From contig UQMM01000005.1 of NCBI GenBank assembly GCA_900542165.1, positions 1 through 64,000 of the forward strand: a stretch of DNA of 64,000 nt, written 5' to 3'. Shown here piece by piece: positions 60,302 to 64,000 of the stretch. The notes beneath the pieces were generated by a model. The model was not told where the DNA came from, did not search any database, and saw only the letters and a program-made list of their open reading frames with translations. This stretch comes from an uncultured Collinsella sp. GTDB lineage: Bacteria > Actinomycetota > Coriobacteriia > Coriobacteriales > Coriobacteriaceae. Both the position numbers and the translations under genes were made by a program. The stretch's first letter is position 1. Each line of letters begins with the position of its first letter.

Positions 60302-60404
60302 ATTGGGGACAGACTTAAATGAGTGGCTGTCGCTTGGTATTCATTGGGGATCATTTATTGGGGACAGACTTAAATGACCAGTCGTTGGGGGACAGTCCCT
60401 ATGT
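60302..60404. repeat. GGGGACAG-type repeat cluster (family D)
   Basis: ATTGGGGACAGACTTAAATGA occurs twice (starting about 60302 and 60358). A partial ATTGGGGATCATTT lies between them, and GGGGGACAGTCCC follows. The pattern resembles REP sequences mobilised by Y1-type (RAYT) transposases. The rest of the 475-nt gap holds the operator boxes at 60535-60568. Confidence 0.8.
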
Positions 60405-60534
60405 GCCGGCAGTTTGGGACGGTCCTTTGATGTCTGGTGCCCCCAGAGGGGTGAGGTAATACAGCTGGCTCTGTCTTTTAGGGCTTTGGTGTTCCGCCCC
60501 TATATGTTTCACAAGGATTGTCGCATGCGCATTT

Positions 60535-60568
60535 ACGCGCATAGCCTTGCGCGATAATGCGCATAGCC
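60535..60568. promoter_or_regulatory. paired boxes upstream of the oxidoreductase gene
   Basis: ACGCGCATAGCC (60535-60546) and ATGCGCATAGCC (60557-60568) are exactly 22 bp apart, two helical turns. Other GCGC-rich words lie nearby (60524-60534, 60640-60650). They are good candidates for binding by the DeoR-type regulator encoded downstream. Confidence 0.5.
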
Positions 60569-60704
60569 GCGCAAACATCTGCCAACTATGGCTAAATAAT
60601 GACCGATAAGCAAATAAACACGCGAACACGAGCAGATACGCGCGCAATTGTGCGAATATAGGATTGTTAGAAATGAAGGACTTCCGATGATTCAGGAGGC
60701 ACAT

Positions 60705-61784
60705 ATGGCAGATTCCAAGCAGGCTCCACTCGACTCCGCGGCAGCCGCAAAAGCAGCGTTCGCTTCGGTCCAGGATAAGCCATTCCCCGATGATATCTTT
60801 ACGGCTCCCGAGCTTCGTTGGGCTGTGATCGGGTGCGGCGTTATCGCCAACCAGATGGCCCAGTCTCTCGCTCTTGCCGGTCGCAAGCTTGCGGGCGTCG
60901 CAAACCGCACGCTGTCCAAGGCTCAAGCTTTTGCTGAGCAGTATGGCATCGAGAAGGTCTATGAATCGGTCGAGGACCTCTACGCCGATCCGAACATTGA
61001 CGCAGTCTATATCACCACGCCGCACAACACGCATATCACCTACCTGCGAGCCGCTCTGACAGCTGGTAAGCACGTGCTCTGCGAGAAGGCCATTACCCTC
61101 AATTCCGCTGAGCTTGACGAGGCCCGCGCCATTGCCGACGAGCACAACGTGGTCCTTATGGACGCCACCACGGTGCTCCACATGCCCTTGTATCAGGAGC
61201 TGCGTCGTCGCATGGATGTCGGTGAGTTCGGTCGCATGAACCTGGCTCAGCTCAACTTTGGCAGCTACAAGGAGTACGGCGATCTGACCAATCGCTTCTA
61301 CAACCGCAACCTTGCTGGCGGTGCCATGCTCGATATTGGCGTGTATGCCCTGTCCGTCATGCGTCTCTTTATGGCAAGCCAGCCCGCTGAGGTTGTCTCG
61401 CTGAGCAACACCTGTGAGACCGGTGTTGACGTTGCGGGCGGCATCGTCTGCCGTAATTCCGAACAGCAGCTGGGCGTGGTGAGCCTCACGCTCCACTCCA
61501 AGCAGCCCAAGCGTTCGGTCATTAGCTTCGACAAGTGCTATATCGAGGTCAACGATTATCCGCGTGCCGATCACGCGACCATCGTGTGGACTGCAGACGG
61601 TCACCGTGAGGAGGTCCACGCTGGCACCGAGGCATACGCTCTGTGCTACGAGATGGCCGACCTGGAGAAGGCCGTTGCCGGCGATGATTCGAAGCGTGAG
61701 CTTCTGGGCTATGCTTCTGATGTTATGGAGCTGATGACCAAGCTCCGCGCCGACTGGGGAGTTGTGTACCCCGAGGAGGAGTAA
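60705..61784 (+). CDS. Gfo/Idh/MocA family oxidoreductase
   Basis: A 359-residue NAD(P)-dependent oxidoreductase, probably acting on a sugar, inositol or similar polyol. The Rossmann start is ELRWAVIGCGVIANQMAQSL (Gly-rich loop at about 38-45). The active-site motif is GKHVLCEKAITLN, with the EKx lysine normal for the family. AGGAGG is 6 nt before the ATG at 60705; an in-frame ATG at 60648 is less likely. The DeoR-type regulator gene follows 3 nt after the stop. Confidence 0.9.
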   Translation: MADSKQAPLDSAAAAKAAFASVQDKPFPDDIFTAPELRWAVIGCGVIANQMAQSLALAGRKLAGVANRTLSKAQAFAEQYGIEKVYESVEDLYADPNIDAVYITTPHNTHITYLRAALTAGKHVLCEKAITLNSAELDEARAIADEHNVVLMDATTVLHMPLYQELRRRMDVGEFGRMNLAQLNFGSYKEYGDLTNRFYNRNLAGGAMLDIGVYALSVMRLFMASQPAEVVSLSNTCETGVDVAGGIVCRNSEQQLGVVSLTLHSKQPKRSVISFDKCYIEVNDYPRADHATIVWTADGHREEVHAGTEAYALCYEMADLEKAVAGDDSKRELLGYASDVMELMTKLRADWGVVYPEEE

Positions 61785-61787
61785 GCG

Positions 61788-62534
61788 ATGCTTGCGGAAG
61801 ATAGGCTCAACGCGATCGTGTCGATGGTGCAGCAGGCCGGCTCGGTTACCGTGCCGGAGCTTGCCGAAGCCCTGGGCGTGACGGCGTCTACCATTCGGCG
61901 CGACCTGCAGACGCTCGACCGAGCGCATCGCATCGCCAAGGTCCACGGTGGAGCGACGAGTCTTGAGCGCGCGCACGTGACGCGCGACCTAACGCTTAAT
62001 GAGCGCAGCGACCTCCATAACGACGACAAGGAGCGTATCTGCGCCCGTGCGGCGGCGCTTGTGGAGCCCGAGAGCTTTGTATACATCGACTCGGGTTCGA
62101 CGACGCTCAGGCTCATCGAGCATCTTCCACACCTTGAAGATGTCACCTATGTGACCGATTCCGTGCTCCATGCTCAACGCCTTGCTTTGCGCGGCATGCG
62201 TACTGTGGTGCTGGGCGGCGAGCTCAAACCCGAGACCGAGGCGCTCGTTGGCCCCGATGCCTTGGCAACCTTAGACCGCTACAACTTCAACTGTGGCTTT
62301 TGGGGCTCTAACGGCATTGCCGCCGAGCAGGGCTTCACGGCGCCCGATATCGAGGAGGCGCAAGTAAAGCGTATCTCGATGCGCCATACGGCCAAGCGCT
62401 TCGTAATCTCGGACGCCAGTAAATTTGGCATGGTGGCGCCCGTCAAGTTCGCGGACTTCCGTGACGCAACGATTATTACCGCAGGCGATGTCCCCGCCAA
62501 GTACCGGGCAATGGACAACGTCATCACGGTCTAA
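61788..62534 (+). CDS. DeoR/GlpR family transcriptional regulator
   Basis: A 248-residue repressor that senses a phosphorylated sugar. The N-terminal helix-turn-helix is VTVPELAEALGVTASTIRRDLQTLD (about 20-45), followed by the typical RVHGGA-like KVHGGAT. The C-terminal sensor domain has YIDSGSTTLRL and the LGGELKPETEALVGP segment. It is coexpressed with the oxidoreductase gene 3 nt upstream and may repress both through the boxes at 60535-60568. Confidence 0.93.
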   Translation: MLAEDRLNAIVSMVQQAGSVTVPELAEALGVTASTIRRDLQTLDRAHRIAKVHGGATSLERAHVTRDLTLNERSDLHNDDKERICARAAALVEPESFVYIDSGSTTLRLIEHLPHLEDVTYVTDSVLHAQRLALRGMRTVVLGGELKPETEALVGPDALATLDRYNFNCGFWGSNGIAAEQGFTAPDIEEAQVKRISMRHTAKRFVISDASKFGMVAPVKFADFRDATIITAGDVPAKYRAMDNVITV

Positions 62535-62556
62535 CAGCAGGGGACGGGCTAAGGCC

Positions 62557-62596
62557 AAAACCACCGCGAAGGGGCAGGAACCTTTGTGGTGGTTTT
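62557..62596. repeat. palindromic repeat family A, copy 4
   Basis: AAAACCACCGCGAAGG with CCTTTGTGGTGGTTTT around GGCAGGAA. It lies between convergent genes and could terminate both. Confidence 0.88.
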
Positions 62597-62610
62597 GACG
62601 TTTGTCCAGA

Positions 62611-62653
62611 TAAAACCTGCCAAAACAAACCTGTCCCTTTTCGGCGGGTTTTA
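62611..62653. repeat. palindromic repeat family B, copy 3
   Basis: TAAAACCTGCC and GGCGGGTTTTA surround AAAACAAACCTGTCCCTTTT. It overlaps the stop codon of the minus-strand pseudouridine synthase gene and lies 14 nt from family A copy 4. Confidence 0.88.
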
Positions 62654-63310
62654 GGGCTCCCAGGGGCAGGGGGCTTCGATGTTGATGTGCTCGCCGGTTA
62701 CGGGATGCGTGAAGGACACGCTGTGGGCGTGGAGCATCAGGCCACAGGGACGCGGCGTGCCGTACAGGTCGTCGCCCACCAGGGGATGACGCTCGCTCGC
62801 CAGATGCACACGGATTTGGTGCTTGCGGCCGGTGAGCAGCTCGACATCGATATACGAGCGCGTGGGCAGGCCACGACGGCTCTTAAGGCGCTTGAGCACC
62901 TTCACGCGCGTTTGAGACGGCTTGCCGCTGGCGCCGACGCGCATCTTGCGACTGTCGTGACGGTCGCGGGCGATGGGCTTGTCGATGAGCTTTTCGTTCC
63001 AGTCGATCTTGCCCTCGGCGAGCGCCAGGTAGTGCTTTTCGAAAGCGTGGTCGATAATCATCTGGTCAAAGGCGGGCTGCGTCTGCTTGTCGAGCGAGAA
63101 CAGCACCACGCCGGTGGTGTCGCGGTCTAGGCGGTTGAGCGGCTGCATGTCGGTCGCGGCAAAGCCGTCGCCCATCGCCAGCAGCAGGTCGCTGGCGTAG
63201 TCGGTGAGCGTGCGCTCGCCGGTGCCGTCGCCGTGGACGATCATGCCGGCGGGCTTGTCGATGGCCATGAGCCAGGCGTCGCAGTAGAGGACTTGAGGTT
63301 CTTCGTTCAC
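62651..63310 (-). CDS. RluA family pseudouridine synthase
   Basis: Converts uridine to pseudouridine at specific sites in rRNA or tRNA. The protein has 219 residues. The catalytic motif is NRLDRDTTG (Asp), followed by KHYLALAEGK and the C-terminal RKHQIRVHLASERHPLVGDDLYG. There is no N-terminal S4 domain, which is usual for the short members. Target site cannot be read from the sequence. It ends in a family B palindrome. Confidence 0.92.
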   Translation of the reverse strand: MNEEPQVLYCDAWLMAIDKPAGMIVHGDGTGERTLTDYASDLLLAMGDGFAATDMQPLNRLDRDTTGVVLFSLDKQTQPAFDQMIIDHAFEKHYLALAEGKIDWNEKLIDKPIARDRHDSRKMRVGASGKPSQTRVKVLKRLKSRRGLPTRSYIDVELLTGRKHQIRVHLASERHPLVGDDLYGTPRPCGLMLHAHSVSFTHPVTGEHINIEAPCPWEP

Positions 63311-63325
63311 GTGTAAGCCTTTCGG

Positions 63326-64000
63326 TTAGCTAATTCCCACAAACATGCAGCCCGAGGTGGCGCCGCGCAGGCGGGCGGCAGGCTTGCGGCCGGCTTGAGC
63401 CGCCTCGACAGCGCGACGGAGGCGAGCGACGGCACGGCCAATCTCATCGGCCTCGAGCAAGGTTCCGTCGACCATGAAACGGCGCACGCCGGCATCGAGC
63501 AGCTGCGGAACCTGCGGCGTGAGGTCGATGGGGTAGGCATCATACAGGCGCGAGCGGCCGTGGATGTCGGTACGCACGGGCATGACCTTGCCGTCGATAT
63601 TCTTGAGCGACAGCTTGCGGGCGCGCAGGCGGCAGTTGGCGCAATCGTGGATACAACCGTTAGCAACCTGCAAAATGCAGTGTTCGCTCGTCATAACGCG
63701 CGGGCGGCCGAACACGGTGATGCCCAGGGCTGCGGGCGCGGAGGTGCCAAGCGAGATAATCTCGTCGAGCGTGATCTCGGGCGAGAGCCAAAAAGCACCG
63801 GCTCTGCGCTCGGCAAGTGCCTCCATGCAAGGCGTGTTGTGCACGGGCAGGCAAGAGCGAATCTCGGCCGTGGCGCCAACCTGGGCGGCCAGGGCAAGCT
63901 CGGAGATATTGCCGACGGCGACAGTCGCTCCAGCAAGAATCCATGGGTCGACGCGTACGTGGTCAACGGCGCGACAGACCTCGTCGAGTACGGGTACAAT
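63326..64000 (-). CDS. peptidase U32 family protein, C-terminal part
   Basis: The window edge cuts this gene; the frame is open to base 64000, and 224 codons are visible. The segments DPWILAGATVAVGNISELALAAQVGA and VFGRPRVMTSEHCILQVANG are followed by a Cys cluster, GCIHDCANCRLRARKL, as in the U32 family. These proteins include collagenase-like proteases and RNA hydroxylation factors (RlhA/TrhP), so protease activity should not be assumed. The downstream RluA gene, 15 nt away, could be a partner in RNA modification. Confidence 0.8.
   Translation of the reverse strand: MVPVLDEVCRAVDHVRVDPWILAGATVAVGNISELALAAQVGATAEIRSCLPVHNTPCMEALAERRAGAFWLSPEITLDEIISLGTSAPAALGITVFGRPRVMTSEHCILQVANGCIHDCANCRLRARKLSLKNIDGKVMPVRTDIHGRSRLYDAYPIDLTPQVPQLLDAGVRRFMVDGTLLEADEIGRAVARLRRAVEAAQAGRKPAARLRGATSGCMFVGIS

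Overview
The window looks like a chromosomal segment of a high-GC actinobacterium of class Coriobacteriia, most like Collinsella. This is inferred from several things together: the tRNA-Trp/secE/nusG/rplK/rplA and rpoBC order, an L10 leader, a streptococcus-type FabK fatty-acid cluster with fused AccD-AccA, a FeoA-FeoB fusion, a LAXTG-type surface anchor, and many palindromic intergenic repeats. No species call can be proved without a search.

Layout. 1-2460: the 3' end of tRNA-Trp, then secE-nusG and rplK-rplA. 2470-14460, mostly minus strand: a metallophosphoesterase and a cytoplasmic BMP-domain protein, an MscS channel, a cell-wall-anchored 5'-nucleotidase, a three-gene ABC importer, a WYL-type regulator, asnS and a PTS IIA protein. 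14705-23813, mostly plus strand: an esterase, feoAB, an MFS exporter, a GH13 enzyme, a DNA glycosylase, an unknown minus-strand gene and an aminotransferase. 24076-26545: rplJL behind an L10 leader, then galU. 26732-34873: rpoB-rpoC. 34880-36600: an ECF sigma/anti-sigma pair. 36987-40577: rpsL-rpsG-fusA-rpsJ. 40637-50763: birA divergent from a complete fatty-acid cluster (fabH, acpP, fabK, fabD, fabG, fabF, accB, fabZ, accC, accDA). 50804-53992: a PTS IIC, a CDF transporter and a histidine phosphatase. 54441-60229: rplC to rplX. 60705-64000: an oxidoreductase with its DeoR regulator, an RluA synthase and a partial U32 peptidase.

How the genes fit together. Most of the window is core gene expression (ribosomal proteins, elongation factor G, RNA polymerase, NusG, SecE, AsnRS) plus membrane lipid initiation and elongation, with BirA able to biotinylate AccB. 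The ribosomal clusters are split in unusual places. rpsJ sits behind fusA, 14 kb from rplC, and the spc block stops at a terminator after rplX, where GGGGACAG-type repeats follow.

The most unusual signal is non-coding. Three copies of a rod-like palindromic element (23874-24078, 36764-36902, 54037-54173) share a conserved core of about 65 nt. Each copy is enclosed by a perfect or near-perfect stem of about 35 bp whose sequence differs completely from copy to copy. All three lie just upstream of a ribosomal-protein operon. A second unusual structure is an array of hairpins with an exact 62-bp period upstream of feoAB. Several further small palindromic families, many carrying a CTGTCCC/GGGACAG core, sit at gene ends.
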